Shown: one piece after another, positions 10,852 to 23,100 of the stretch
Layout: every line of letters starts with the position of its first letter
Numbering within the stretch: position 1 is the stretch's first letter
DNA from: Lotmaria passim
Lineage: Eukaryota > Euglenozoa > Kinetoplastea > Trypanosomatida > Trypanosomatidae
Direction of reading: 5' to 3'
Assembly: GCA_037349495.1 (NCBI GenBank)
Contig: CP140202.1
Coordinates: 372,001 to 436,000, forward strand
Length of the DNA stretch: 64,000 nt
The notes under the pieces: model-generated
What the model was told of the DNA's origin: nothing
Database searches by the model: none
What the model saw: only the letters and a program-made list of their open reading frames with translations
Position numbers and translations under genes: made by a program

Positions 10852-13800
10852 ATGAAGTACTTTTCTTGTCAACCGGACTCGCACAACGCGTTTGGCTCGC
10901 TCACAAACGGCGTGCTTACATACTTTACGGTGGATTGTGCTCGCTACCAGCGCCTGTCACGAGGGATCGGCGTTGTGGACAAGAGAGAGTCTGACGCTTT
11001 GGCGTTTGACACTCCTCAAATGGCACCGGTGGAGGGTGTATCACATACGGCGATTGACGCCGGCACTTCTCCTGCACCGAAGTCACTGTCAAAGGGTAGG
11101 CTGTACTCTGCGTTCCTCCGCGAGCCGCACCATGAGCCACACTTTTCAACAGACACGCGTATGCACATACAACGCACGTTGACCTTGCCGAGCGCCTTCC
11201 AGGCCACGCAGTGCTGCTTTAGCATGGCGAATCGTACCGTTTTCGGGGCCGACATGGCCTTTGTTGGTGCGGCGAACGGCCTGCTGGCGCTGGTGGTGCT
11301 GCGCGAAGATCTGCTGCTCTACGTATGCGGCAAGGACCCTCAGAGTTTGCGTGAAGAGTGGCAACGTGGGCAAAGAGAAAACACTGCCTCGGCGACGTCG
11401 GCACCGCGCCACAGCGCCGCCACCAATGCCGCGACATCGCATCACTGCCTTGGTGTCCCGACGACGATTACGTGGATGCGTGACAAGCCACTTGTACTGG
11501 TGGGTTACTCCACTGGGCGAGTCGAATGGTACCGCGTCTCTCTCTCCCCTGCACGCCAGCAGGAGCTCATGGACCCGGCCACGGAGCTGCCTTTTGGCCC
11601 CTCCGTTACGCCGGGTGCCTTCGCCTATCGGGCGCTGAACCGCGACGTCCACACGAGTCGGGTGGCACATGTGGTCGTGGGTGGCCACAAGGACGGCCTG
11701 CGCATCGAGATGGTGGCGCGATGCCACGTGCCCGAGGCGGGAGCGCTTGTCTCGAGCGACTACTTTCCAGCCAACGGCACTGTGGCGGTCGGTGGTGAGC
11801 GGGGCGGGCTCTACCTCTTTCACACCGATCAGCTCGAGGCGCCACTGTGCGAGCTGAACATCCGCACCCCCACCGCGGGCTTTCTCTACTGTCATCCATT
11901 TCTCCCCCTCGTTGGCATTGTCTCCACCGTTGTGTGGACGGCGGAGGAAGAGACAACGCGGTCGCGGCAGCAGCAGCAGCAGCATCAGGCCACTGCCAGT
12001 CCCACACGTGTGCAGCGGGCAGGTAGCCGGCCTGAGCAGGACGCAGCCCCGCGCGTGCGAAGCAGTTCCGTGCGACGAGGACAACCCACCCAGCAGGCGA
12101 ATTCTCGGGTGCCGTCGATGGCGGAAATGGGCAAGCCAGATCGTCATGTGGGTTGGCGCGACGACGACGACATCGACAACGACGTCTACGCCGCGGCAGC
12201 GTCGAGGAATGTTTCTGCGCTTGCGAGAGCTGCGGGTGCGCCGTCGGCCCCTCGTGCGTCTTCATTTGTGGGCGGCGAGACGGCGCGCTCCGGCTGCGTC
12301 GTTACGCTGGTCGAATACACAAAGGAGGCCCCGCCGCGGCAGCTGGCGCGTGCGTGGACGGGCGATCAGCCCCTCTCACCTACCCACCGCCTCACACAGG
12401 TGCTGCAACACTGGATCGACGGCGCCTCCCCGCGCTACGGCACGTACTACAATTTTTCGTGGAAATTCAGCTTCGATCTGGAGCTGGTGGTGGCGAATCT
12501 GGGGGAAGGCGCGCTGCGTGTGGTGCGCTTCAGCCGTGTGGCAACCACCACAAACGCAGCAGCAGCAGCTGCTGCTGGTGCTGCCACGGCGACACACGCG
12601 GTTTCACTTATGCAAGAGCATCGTGGAAAGGCTAGCGGTGCTGCAGCGGTGGCCGGCGCTGAGGACACCGGTTACAGCGCCGGCGCCGAGCGCGAGGGCA
12701 GCAGCACCGCCACCAGCACCACAGACAACGCAGCTGCTGCGGCGACGAGCAGCGGTGCGGCACATGTGGACGGCTACCGCGTGGTGCAGGAGTACAACGT
12801 GCGCCTCCCTCTCCACTCGTTGGTAAACGTGGAGTACGTCTCAGCTGCAACCTCCGCACTGAGTGGCCTCGATGCACCGGTCCTCGAGGGTGGCAGCGGC
12901 GGGTCGGTCGTCGCCTTCGAGCGCGAGGCGGAGCGCCACCGCCGACGCTCCGCTTTTCTCGTCGCGGCAGCGCAGGCAGCCACAGACCCGCGCACGCGAC
13001 TCGGCTTCTCGGCGGGAGCGCCGGGGCTGCTGTGCCGACCCGTCAACGCCTTCTGGGCCGGCCTCGCCGTCGTCTCTCTGCCGCGCCACCCGCGACACCT
13101 TTCCACCGCCACAGGGAACTTGGGCTGCGGTGCGGAACTCGTTCCTGCGACAGCGCCGTTCGACAGCGGCCTTCTCGACGCATTCTACGACGGTGGCGGT
13201 GGCAGCGGCGGCGGGGGTGTCCAGGCGCGGATGGGCGGCGGCGTCTGTGCCGTCGGCGGTGGGTTGCAGTTGAAGGAGAACGTACTCGCCGCGGCGATGC
13301 TGCAACCGTTGCGTGGCGAGTTCAGCGGCGCGCGACGACACCGCCGACACGGCGCAGATGCCACGAGTAGCAGCAGCGGCCTCCCCGCCGGCACCGATGC
13401 GACGTCCTCCAGCCGGCTGCAGTCGTCGTCGTCGACGTCGACGCAGCTGCAGTCACCGCGCCGCCGCCGCCGCGATCGCGACCCGCTGGCGCCGGCCATC
13501 ACCGTCCCGAGCTACGCTGCCGCCCGCAGCACGCAGAACGAGATCGCCAACGCGGTTTTGATCGCGGCGGACCACCGCGTCGACCTGCACCAGCGCCTTC
13601 GCATCGGCGCCGGTAACGTGTCGTGTGTCGTCGGCATGAACGCCGCCGGCGAGGTTGCCTCCGTGCCGGTAGAAGTGCGTGCGGTGGCCACCTGGCACGA
13701 AGAGGGCAGTGTGTTCGTCGGCCTTGGTCCGACGACGTGCGCGGCCGATCTTGTGTCAATTCAGGGCATTGAGCGGCTTATGCGACGCCGCCACGCTGCC

Positions 13801-16395
13801 GGCTTTGGCGTCTCGGCGGTGGCGAACCTGGCGGCGGCGAAGAAGGTGGGCGGATACGGCAGCGAGGATGTGGTGCTCTGGTGCACGTACGTGGCGACAT
13901 TGGAGCGGGTCGGCGTCGCTGCCGCTACCGGCGCCGTGCCGTCGCTGATGGAGTTGCTGCGTGGGTCCTCGCTGCGCAGTCGGCGCGTGTCGACGGACAT
14001 CTTGAAGACCCAACCACGACTGGCCCCGCGGCTGCGTGCGGCCATGCAGGGCTGCGTCTTCCACGGCGACCTGCGCCGGCTGCTGGTGCTGCAGGTGCTC
14101 GGGTGGCTGCCGCCGTCGGTCGCGGCGGAGTGGCGTTCGTCGCCGGCCGCGGCGACGGCGCCGGACGTGCCGGAGTGGCTGCACCTGCCTTTTGAGGCCT
14201 CGCCGACGCTGGACGAGTCGAGCACGAACACCGAGGTGGAGCGTGCGGCCGCGGTCGAGGTGACGCATGCGCGGTACACCGCGGCGGCGGAGCTGCTGTT
14301 ACGCTTTGCACACCGCTCGCCCAGCTATCGTGCGATGGCGACGCTGCTGCTGTGTCCCGCTGAGGCGCTGGTGCTGGTGCGCGAGAGCGACACCCGCGTC
14401 TCTGCGGCCTTCCGGGCCTCCCTGACACCGTGGCTCCTCGTCGTATTTCTGTGTCTGTGCAGCGTTGCTGGTAAAAGGAAGGAGGGGACGCAGCAGCAAC
14501 AACAACAGCAGCCTCACAACTCCACAGGCGTCAGCAGCGGCGCGAAAGTGTCGTCCTTGTGTCCGCCGCAGACTGCGCTGCCGCGTGAGCTGTACCGTCA
14601 CCCCTCCCTCTTTCTGTGGGACCGCGTGGCCCTGGCCGTCGTGATGGAGGACGACGTCAGTGGCGCCCTGGCGCACGTGCTGCGTGACGTTGTGCTGCCG
14701 CAGTGCAACCCGCTCCAGGCGCTGCTGCTGCACCACGGCATCCACCTTCGCACCTGCCCCGTCATGCAGGAGATTGTAGACTGCACCGGCGACTTTCAAC
14801 TCGGCGCGTGTCTCTTTGCGCGGGTGGGCGTGCTGACCACGGCGGCCGCACTGGCCTTCCCATTTCTGTTGGACGGTGTTGGGCAGATCTCTGCCACGGG
14901 TGCAGCCGCCGCCGAGGGACTTAACGCGGATGGCGCGGCGATGAACGCTGCGTCGTTCGTGCAGCCCGGCAGCCACGACGAGTCTGTGTCCGCACACCGC
15001 TTCCATGCGCTGCTGCCGGATACGCGATACGGCGAGGGCGACGAGGACGAGGCGGCGGACGGTGAAGGCGGCAGCCTGCGCGAGAGAAGCAACAACAGTA
15101 ACCTCGATGGCGACGGCAGCGCTTTGAACAACAACAGCAGTCTCAGCTCCTCGCCGTACGCGTACCTGTACGGCGGCACCAGTCAGCACAGCAGCCGGCG
15201 GGCCAGCCCGCATGCGGCGTCGGCTAACGCGTCGCGTGGTGCCTTCGACGGCGGCGTGTCGCACACGGCACGGCTGGTCCGCAATAGCGCCCTCCCGCCG
15301 CCACCGCTGCCGCTGTCGCCTCTGCCGGCGAGCGATGAAGCCAGCAGCCGCGTCCGCGCATCCAGCAGCTCCCACCCTAATCCTGTCGGGAGGAAAGACA
15401 TGGGTCATCCTCCTTGCACCAACGAAGGGACAGACGCTGTGGCGGCAAGGACGGCAGGGACGAAGGAGGGCGGCTGGGCGGCGCTCTACCGCGAGGGCGA
15501 AGCGCGAATCGGCACGGACATGGAGGGAAGCAGCGAGAGCAGCGAAGTCGAAGTCGACGATGACGATGCCTATGGCGACGCAGGGCAGGAAAAGCGGACG
15601 GATGAGCCGTGGGTGTGGTGGGCCGCCGCCTACCGGTCTTTTCTTGACGATGAGCAGGCCTTTGTGCGCCGCACCACGTTTGATGTGGAGTGCCAGCAGC
15701 TGCGCAGCCACGCCGCTGCCTCCGCCTCCGCCCGCAACGGTGTGTTGCCGTTCAACGCGGAGTTGCCGAACCGAAACAGACAGAGCCGGAGCAGCAGCGA
15801 TGGAGGCGCGGCGGCCCGCACGTACGGTCCGTCATTCCACCATGCCCCCTCTCTACGGGATCTGGACGGGTTAGGACATCGAGTGATCACCTCTTCGGAT
15901 GGCGGGCGGCTGTCGCTTGCTGCGGCGCATCGCACGAGTGGCCGAGTGCCACAGCTCGACGGCTCCCTTTCCCCTACACCACTGTCCGTTTCTCTGGCGT
16001 TTCCGTACAGCGCCGCCGTGGTGCCGCGCAGTTACGGCCGTCTCGGCGGCTTTTTCCAAGGAGAGCTTGTTGTCGGCTCACACGCCGGCGGCGCTGCGGC
16101 TGCCGCGGCCGGCGATGGCACTACGGCGCAGGACTGTGTCTGCGGGGAGAGGCACGAGGGCACGCAGCTAATCCGCTCGTTGCTGAATCTGTGCTGCACG
16201 ACGACGACGCGGTGCTCTGTTTGCCTTCAACCGGTGCGGCTTGGCTCTTGCGATGTTAGCTGGGCCTTTGCGTGGTGCACCGCATGCCGCCACGGCGGCC
16301 ACGCACACCACTTGCAGGAGTGGTTCCGCACTCATCGGCGGTGCCCTGTGAACGGCTGCGACTGCCACTGCGATGAGGATTCGAGTCTATTTTGA
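10852..16395 (+). CDS. Second large MIOS-like WD40/zinc-ribbon protein (GATOR2/SEA family)
   Basis: 1847 residues. The N-terminal ~370 residues contain WD-like strands (VLVGYSTGRVEWYRVSL; VAVGGERGGLYLFHTD). Low-complexity inserts (poly-Gln, Ala/Thr, Ser, Gly) break up the helical middle, and a long disordered region lies at about 1370-1640. The C-terminal ~75 residues are a zinc domain: CSVC, FAWCTACRHGGH, HLQEWFRTHRRCP and CDCHC. This is very close to the human MIOS ending as I recall it (FTWCHNCRHGGHAGH, CPVSACTCKC) and shares the FAWC-x2-C-x-HGGH and CPVxxCxCHC pattern with the gene at 131-6871. The two are therefore likely ancient paralogues or two GATOR2 subunits. WDR59 is the main alternative, since its end also reads CxCHC. 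No closer function can be read from the sequence. Confidence 0.7.
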   Translation: MKYFSCQPDSHNAFGSLTNGVLTYFTVDCARYQRLSRGIGVVDKRESDALAFDTPQMAPVEGVSHTAIDAGTSPAPKSLSKGRLYSAFLREPHHEPHFSTDTRMHIQRTLTLPSAFQATQCCFSMANRTVFGADMAFVGAANGLLALVVLREDLLLYVCGKDPQSLREEWQRGQRENTASATSAPRHSAATNAATSHHCLGVPTTITWMRDKPLVLVGYSTGRVEWYRVSLSPARQQELMDPATELPFGPSVTPGAFAYRALNRDVHTSRVAHVVVGGHKDGLRIEMVARCHVPEAGALVSSDYFPANGTVAVGGERGGLYLFHTDQLEAPLCELNIRTPTAGFLYCHPFLPLVGIVSTVVWTAEEETTRSRQQQQQHQATASPTRVQRAGSRPEQDAAPRVRSSSVRRGQPTQQANSRVPSMAEMGKPDRHVGWRDDDDIDNDVYAAAASRNVSALARAAGAPSAPRASSFVGGETARSGCVVTLVEYTKEAPPRQLARAWTGDQPLSPTHRLTQVLQHWIDGASPRYGTYYNFSWKFSFDLELVVANLGEGALRVVRFSRVATTTNAAAAAAAGAATATHAVSLMQEHRGKASGAAAVAGAEDTGYSAGAEREGSSTATSTTDNAAAAATSSGAAHVDGYRVVQEYNVRLPLHSLVNVEYVSAATSALSGLDAPVLEGGSGGSVVAFEREAERHRRRSAFLVAAAQAATDPRTRLGFSAGAPGLLCRPVNAFWAGLAVVSLPRHPRHLSTATGNLGCGAELVPATAPFDSGLLDAFYDGGGGSGGGGVQARMGGGVCAVGGGLQLKENVLAAAMLQPLRGEFSGARRHRRHGADATSSSSGLPAGTDATSSSRLQSSSSTSTQLQSPRRRRRDRDPLAPAITVPSYAAARSTQNEIANAVLIAADHRVDLHQRLRIGAGNVSCVVGMNAAGEVASVPVEVRAVATWHEEGSVFVGLGPTTCAADLVSIQGIERLMRRRHAAGFGVSAVANLAAAKKVGGYGSEDVVLWCTYVATLERVGVAAATGAVPSLMELLRGSSLRSRRVSTDILKTQPRLAPRLRAAMQGCVFHGDLRRLLVLQVLGWLPPSVAAEWRSSPAAATAPDVPEWLHLPFEASPTLDESSTNTEVERAAAVEVTHARYTAAAELLLRFAHRSPSYRAMATLLLCPAEALVLVRESDTRVSAAFRASLTPWLLVVFLCLCSVAGKRKEGTQQQQQQQPHNSTGVSSGAKVSSLCPPQTALPRELYRHPSLFLWDRVALAVVMEDDVSGALAHVLRDVVLPQCNPLQALLLHHGIHLRTCPVMQEIVDCTGDFQLGACLFARVGVLTTAAALAFPFLLDGVGQISATGAAAAEGLNADGAAMNAASFVQPGSHDESVSAHRFHALLPDTRYGEGDEDEAADGEGGSLRERSNNSNLDGDGSALNNNSSLSSSPYAYLYGGTSQHSSRRASPHAASANASRGAFDGGVSHTARLVRNSALPPPPLPLSPLPASDEASSRVRASSSSHPNPVGRKDMGHPPCTNEGTDAVAARTAGTKEGGWAALYREGEARIGTDMEGSSESSEVEVDDDDAYGDAGQEKRTDEPWVWWAAAYRSFLDDEQAFVRRTTFDVECQQLRSHAAASASARNGVLPFNAELPNRNRQSRSSSDGGAAARTYGPSFHHAPSLRDLDGLGHRVITSSDGGRLSLAAAHRTSGRVPQLDGSLSPTPLSVSLAFPYSAAVVPRSYGRLGGFFQGELVVGSHAGGAAAAAAGDGTTAQDCVCGERHEGTQLIRSLLNLCCTTTTRCSVCLQPVRLGSCDVSWAFAWCTACRHGGHAHHLQEWFRTHRRCPVNGCDCHCDEDSSLF

Positions 16396-16423
16396 CGTGC
16401 TCGTAGCTGCCCACGCAAGCATG

Positions 16424-16461
<38 letters not shown>

Positions 16462-17104
16462 GAAACGCAGTTAACGAAATGCGCTTTTTTGACCCCTTTC
16501 CGTTGCATTGCTTCCTGCTCTTCTTCTTGCTTCCGACCTTAATCCTCAACGTTTCAGCACAAAAAAAAAAAAGAGAAACGAGCGTGTTTTTTTTTTTTTT
16601 CTATTCTATGCGACATAGTGTTCACTTCACCCATCTCTTAAAAAAAAAAAAAAGAAGTACAAGAAAAGAAAATGGTGTATTGCTGCTCTGAAGTGTCCCT
16701 TTGAAAAGCGATTCGGTTTTATTCTGTATCCGCTTCCCTCTTTCCCGTCAAAACAACAACAAGAAAAGAAAGAAAAAAAAGAAAGAAGAAGAGCACGAAC
16801 ACACACACACACACACACACACATGCGCAGAAAAATAGCTATCAATAGCCCGCTGTCTCATCCAGCAAGGCACTCAAGGATGCTATTAGTAAAAGAGAGA
16901 AGAGAAAAAAAAAAGAAACTGTAAACACTTGCTTGCTATCTTGCACACCTTTCTTCTTTGTGAACTGTCTTTTCTGTGTTGCCTCTCTACAGAGTTGCAG
17001 TTCCAACTGACTGCTAAACAAACAAACACACCGATACGAATACAAGCTACACACACACACAAAAAAAAAAAAAGGTATAGTAAGACTCTGCGCGACGCTG
17101 CTGC
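16396..17104 (+). other. Spacer with (CA)n microsatellites and A/T runs
   Basis: No gene seen. There are (CA)n tracts at about 16428-16458 and 16799-16823, and several A and T runs. A (CA)n plus A13 stretch lies at 17050-17073. Acceptor AGs for the gene at 17105 are likely at 16991 or 17085. Confidence 0.5.
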
Positions 17105-20100
17105 ATGCGTCGAAGCGGACGTCACCTCCCAGTCCTCACTTCCCTCTTTCCACACTCTGCCTTCCACTCGGGCAGCCGAAGCGCAGGCAACTTTCCGTCA
17201 CCACCAGCACCTAGCGAGGGAGGCGATGACGCGGCCCAGCTGACCAAAGCCGCACCTGGCCATTCGCACGCGCCAACTGAGCGTCTCGTCGCGGCTGCTA
17301 CGGCGGCTGCCTTACCCTCCGCTGCCTATGACAGCTCGGCACGCCCGGTGCAGGTGGCAAAGACCCCGATTCCCGCGGTCCGCCTGGCTCCCGCCGCGGC
17401 CGCGCTGCTGGAAGAGCGCTCGCGTGCGAGTGTGCTGCAGCAGGAGGTGTGCGCCACAGACGTGCTATACTTCATGACCGCCGAGGCGTACCTGCTGCAG
17501 CAGCAGCGACAACAACGACGACAGCGTCACGGCCCCGACGCTTCAGATGAAGCTAGGCCGCCATCGCCGCCGGCGCCGGAGGAGGTGACAGAAGGTGCTT
17601 CCTGTGCTCAGGAAGGTCCGCTCGCTTCATCCGCCTCTTCCCCCTTCCTGACCGCGGAGTCTCGTGAGCGGCAGCTCGCTGACTTGATGGTTGGCCGCCT
17701 GCCCTCGGAGCGCGACGAGACTGGCACTGGGCAGCGCAGCGATGCAGTGACAGAGCCGTTTGACTGCGTTGATCACAACACTACATCGTCGCGCTTTCAG
17801 CAGCAGCAGCAGCTGTTTGCACTGCGCCGTCGTCTCGCCTACCTGCTGGCGGCTGACGACAACGAGGCAGGCGGAGCACGTAAGGCTAGACACGGTGAAC
17901 GCGGCGGAGTCCGGCGCACGGATGCGTTAAGCGCGCTCGGACGTAGGGCTGCGCTGGCGTTGTCGCTTGCGCAAGACATCCTCGACGTCTCTGGTGACGA
18001 TCGCGGTGACGCGTGGGACGCAGCAGGAGAGGAGAGGGAGGGGAGAGGGGAGGATGGCGAGGTGTGTCGTGTGCCAGCAACGAAGAGAGAGCCATCGGCA
18101 GATCGGACTGGGCGAGTGAGTGTGCATCGCAAGGACGCCGTGACGTCTGCGAAGTCGCTTTCAGCGGCTATTGCTTTTGATCATCATCCCGGACGATGCA
18201 CCTTCGTATACCGCAGCCTCGCGCAGCCGGTGGAGTTGACGAAGAATGAGAGACAGGCGTTGTTGGAGTGGTGCGCGGAGCGGGTGTGTGCCTACGCGTA
18301 CGCAGTCGCCGCAGCGATTGATGAAAGCGGTGCAGGTGCCCGTCAAGACAAGGGGGACTCAAAAGACCACGCCGAAGGAGGCGCTTCTCAGTGCAGCGAC
18401 GCGGCCGTGAAAAACGGAAGCGCGAAGGTTTGTGGTGACACGTTGGAGGACAGCATGAGCAGCTGCCGCCGCACAGGAGGTAGCACCGAAGCTGCGCCTT
18501 CTGTGCAAAGCTGTGCGGGCGACACGGCAGGTGCGCAGGCGGAGTCGACGGTGCCGCAACGTGTCACTCGTACAAGCGCCCTCCACGCACCCCCGACGCT
18601 GCGGCTGGCTGCCCCAACGCTGGCGCCGCAACACTGGTGCGTGGATGCCGCGGCGGGCGACGGCGATGGCGCGAACCCGGCGGCCCTCGACACGCAGTGG
18701 CGCAAGGGCCGCACTACACGGATTTCGCCGGAAGTTTGCGAGAGCGTCTTGTCTGCTGCAGCAGCGCTGCTGGAACTCGCCGCGGCGTTGGCACACCTGT
18801 CGGCGACGCAGGTTACGATGGACAGCACTGATGCCGCGGAGAGACGTAGTAACAGTCTTGTGTCCTACTACGGCGGGTCGATGAAGGAAACGCGAGAGCA
18901 AGACGGAGCGTGCGATCACGAAACGCTGCGGTGCGGCCAGGTCGTGTGCCACGTCGTCGACGCCGTCTGCGAGACACTCTACCGAGTCCAGCGCTCCGCA
19001 CTGATAGACGACTACGTGCACCGCCACACGAACAGGACGCTCACCACCGGTGGTCTCACGCCAACGGAGCCGAACGTGGAGGCTTTCTCGGCCCTCTGCG
19101 GTAGTAGTTCCCTCATGCCGTTACAAGAGCAACTGTGCGCGGTGTTTCGGCAGCTTTCGTTTTCCGAGTCACTCATGCAGGATGTGCAGTGTTGTGTGCG
19201 AGAGTCGTGGTCGCAGGCGTTACGGCTGACCAGGCGCATGCACGGGTGGAATACGCAGCTGCAGGAAGCACTACACTTGTCTTTGAGCTCGTTGCGTGCA
19301 ACGCACACCTCGAGTGAAACAGACGGGGATTCGGCACATGCCACCGAAGCAGCCACGCAGGCTGTCGAACACGCAGAAGAGGAGGGTGTGGAAGAAGAGC
19401 CCCTGCGGACACTGTCACATAGCACGCTAACAGTGCTGCTGTACATCCTTGCTCAGCACGGCCGTCTGGCGGAGGTGCTGGACCTCTACCAGCGCTGTTT
19501 GCACATGTCCCCTGCGGAGCTTTTCACCAGCCCAAAGGGCAAAACACCGAGAGACACGCCTGGCCTCAGCCGCGGGAACTCTCGGACTGCCGCGGCGCCC
19601 ATCTCACCGCAGCTCATTGCCCAGCTTGCCGCTGCAAACGCAGATCCGGCTGCTGCGGCACGGATTCTCTCCGGCGCTGCAACTTCTCTTCACTTGAGTG
19701 CCACGCCATCCAGCGCGAAAGACCCCGCTGCTGGTTGCACTCAAGCCGACTGTGTGGAGGGCGTCGTGCGTGCCGGGGCCATGCCGCAGCGCGTGCTGAG
19801 CGTGACGGAGTACGCCGTGCTGCTGCGGCGCATGATAGGCGAACGTGTGTCTCAACAGCGCCACAACAGCAGCAGCGGCGACAGCGGCGGCGGCGGCCAT
19901 GTCGGGTGGTGGCTGTCGCCGTCGCAGGTGTGGCGCTTCAGCGTCGGCTACCCGCGCAACGTGCGCACCACGCTATGTCTCATGGGCTTTCAAGTGATCG
20001 CGCGCGGCGGCGGTGTGGCGGCTGCTCTCAGTGTGGAGGACCTGTATGTAGTGTTGAGCATCAGTCGCCAACGGGTCACGCAGGACCGCAGGGAGGTGCA

Positions 20101-23100
20101 CAAGCTGCTCGCGGCACTCGAAATAAGAGCAGAAGAGGAGGATGAGAAAAGAGAAAGCGATGCGGCGCGGGGCGGAGAGGCAGGGATGACGGACGGAGGC
20201 GGCCAAGAGGTCAGTCGAAGCGCAGTCTCGCCACGGCGGCGACGACGAGAGCAGCGGTGGGCACGCTGGGGCGTAGTGGAGCGTGTTCCGTCTCCACAAG
20301 AAGTCGCTCCACCGCAGCGGTGGCCTTTACGGCCCCCATATGACTCGTCACCACCACCCTTTTTGCTCACTTCTTCACCTTACCGTGTTGAGAAGGCTGC
20401 TGATAATGATTGTTGCTACTCTTCTTCTTCATCACTGCCGCTCCTTGCACGTCGCGTGGGGGCGCCGTACAACGCACGCTTCATGGAGTGCCTCTGCGCC
20501 GCCTTCGCTGTGGCACAGGAAGGCATGCTGACTTTTTCCGAAAGCCGCCTTCGCAGCCCCCGCGACCCCCTCGCTTCTCACGCCGCATCACTGTCTTCTT
20601 CCATCACCTCCCGCCCCCCGGCAAGTGTGGCTGGCAGCGCTGTCCTTCTTTCCCTTGTGTCGAGGGAGATGCTGCGGCTGCTGCAGGCAGTGCGCTACAC
20701 CCGCCACATCGGCAGCTACTGGGAGACCGCACTGCGCCTCGTCGCGGTGCCGCTGCAGACTTGTAGCGCCACGTGTGGATGTGACCTCCAACGTGGTGCC
20801 TCTGCCACCAACATGGGCAGTCGTTGCGGCAGTGGTGGTGGTGAACCACGGTGTACGGCCGTGCCGCACGTCCACGACACGAGTCTGATACCGCGACACA
20901 TCGCTGAGCAGGTAGTAGAGGAGGTCGCCTACGCCCTCGCTCACGCCGCGGAGGCATCTCTTGCAGAAAGCCTAACGCGCACGCGTCGCCTCGTCGCCCC
21001 GCTGCCGTTTCTCGCGCCGTACCTTTCCGCCTACACTGTCGGCGCCCTCGTGCAACGCCCGTTTCGCCGTGCCCTGACGTGGGAGGAGTGCCTGGCGCTG
21101 CTGCCGTACACCCCGCTCGGCTCCCGCAGTCAGCTGTGGCTGCTGCGGCGTGTTGCGCAGGACGGCGAGGGACGCCGCCGCCGTGCTTTCACGGAGCCGA
21201 TGACCAGCGCACCGACACCATCGCCCCGATCCACGACAACAGCGACGGCAGTCACGCAACGAGACGAAAAAGATGTGCCCTTGTTTTTGGCTCTCACGTT
21301 ACCGACGCTGAACTTCTCGCAGACGGTCGTGCACGCAGCGGAGCGGTTGATAGACATGCAGCAACACGCACGACGGGCACACATCCGCTTACACAGGCAA
21401 GAGAACGCCCCCGATGACAAAGGTAAAAGCAGCAGTAACAGCAGTAGTAACAGCAGTAACAGTAACACCTCTACTGAATCAGCAGCTACACTGTTCGCCA
21501 TATCAGCTGCCGCTTCACAGCGTATATCGCCCAAAGGTGACGCCGGCGCGGACTCCGACGCGACCCTCCTCACGCTCTTGTTGGAGGGTCACTGGAGTCG
21601 TGCGTTGCGCGTCTTCGAGCGTGCCTCGTCGCGGGTGCAGGTGGCCGGTGCCCCCCACGTTGTCCGTCTGCTCATCAGCGCCGATGTCTGGCGGGACATG
21701 GCGGACACGCAGCGCAGGCCGCTGGTGCGTCTGGCGGTTCAGAGCGCCGCCCGCGCCGGCCGCGGTGGGGCCTCCGCGCTGCTTGAAGAGATGCTGGAGA
21801 CGTCGTTGGAACACGGGCTGTGGCACACTGGACTGTACTTCCATCAGTGCGTCGCGGCGGAGCAGCCGGAGCTGGTTCGGCAGTGCCGTCGTGCGCAGCT
21901 CTACGCCGCTCAGCTCTGCCGTGGACTGCTGGAGCGAACGTCGCTGACGCGGACGGTGGCGCAGCTGACGAAGGCGGCGCGGCGGAGTCAATGGGCCGAG
22001 GCTGCGGCGTGCTTCCTGCGGTACGCCACGGCGTCACACGAATGGGCAAGGAGTAGCCGTCGCACGGAGAGTTCTTCTAGCGACACGGTGGCCGCAGCAG
22101 GGAAGGAGCCGTCCGCAACAACAACAACAGCAGAAGCAGCAGCAAAGACGCCCGACGGTGAAGTGAAGCGGCCCGCTGCGGTAGACAACGCAACCGCCGT
22201 CCCACCCACAAGTGCAGAGGAGCTTCGCATGCTGGTTGCGTTGATGAACAAGAGTAGCAGCCACAGCGACGTAGACGTCGATCCTCTCTCGAAGACTCCT
22301 CCTTCCTCCTCCTCCTCCTCGTCAACCCCGCCGCGAGCCTTTTCATTCTTCGCGGAAGGCGGACGTGTGGTGCCGGCGGAATTGGCCCACGTAGCGCAGA
22401 CGGTGCGCTACGCCATGCTGCACACCCCTGAACTCTGGATGCACGCCCTGCGGTGGCTTCCGACATCCGCGTTGCCGCTGCCCTACCATCATGAGGTGGC
22501 GATTCGAGCACTGTGTGCGAACAACCCGGCAAAGCTGCGGGTCCTGTTGCCGCAGCAACACGCAGCTGCGACTGATGAGACCGTTGCCGTGCCGGATCGG
22601 TTGGCCACGTCGGCTGTCACGGCGGCGGCGCTCTCCGTCGTCGCCGCGGCGAGGCATCACTGTCGCCCCCAGCACCCAAACGAGATGGTAAAAGAGAATC
22701 AGCTCGCCGTGGCCAACGCGCTGCGGGTGCTGCAGCATGCCGGTGCCTGGGAGGATGCCACCCTCCTCTACACGAAAGCCGTGGAGGCGAACTGCATGCC
22801 CTACGGCGCGACCGCGGCGGTGCTGGAGACGGCCGCGCTTGGTGGGGCGCCATGGCAGGTGACGCTCTTCTACTTCTTCGACATGGCGCAGCGCCTGCGG
22901 CCTGGTGTGGGGGCGACGGCGGTGGCGCTGCAGGCGTGCGCGGAAGGCGGACAGTGGGAGCTGGCCTTCCGTGTGCTGCAGCAGAGCGTCTTGACGCAGG
23001 CGGCGCCAGTGCCGCGTCTGGTGGAGCTGGCCGTGAGCACTGCCTTGCACTGCGGGATGTGGGCACGTGCTCTGGCCGCAGCTCAGCAGTTCCGTCGCAC

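Noticed and set aside
14299-15711. Long antisense frames inside large genes (also 1220-2878 and 22343-23368)
   Set aside because: Same codon-bias shadow effect; no protein-like pattern, and all supported genes are on the + strand.
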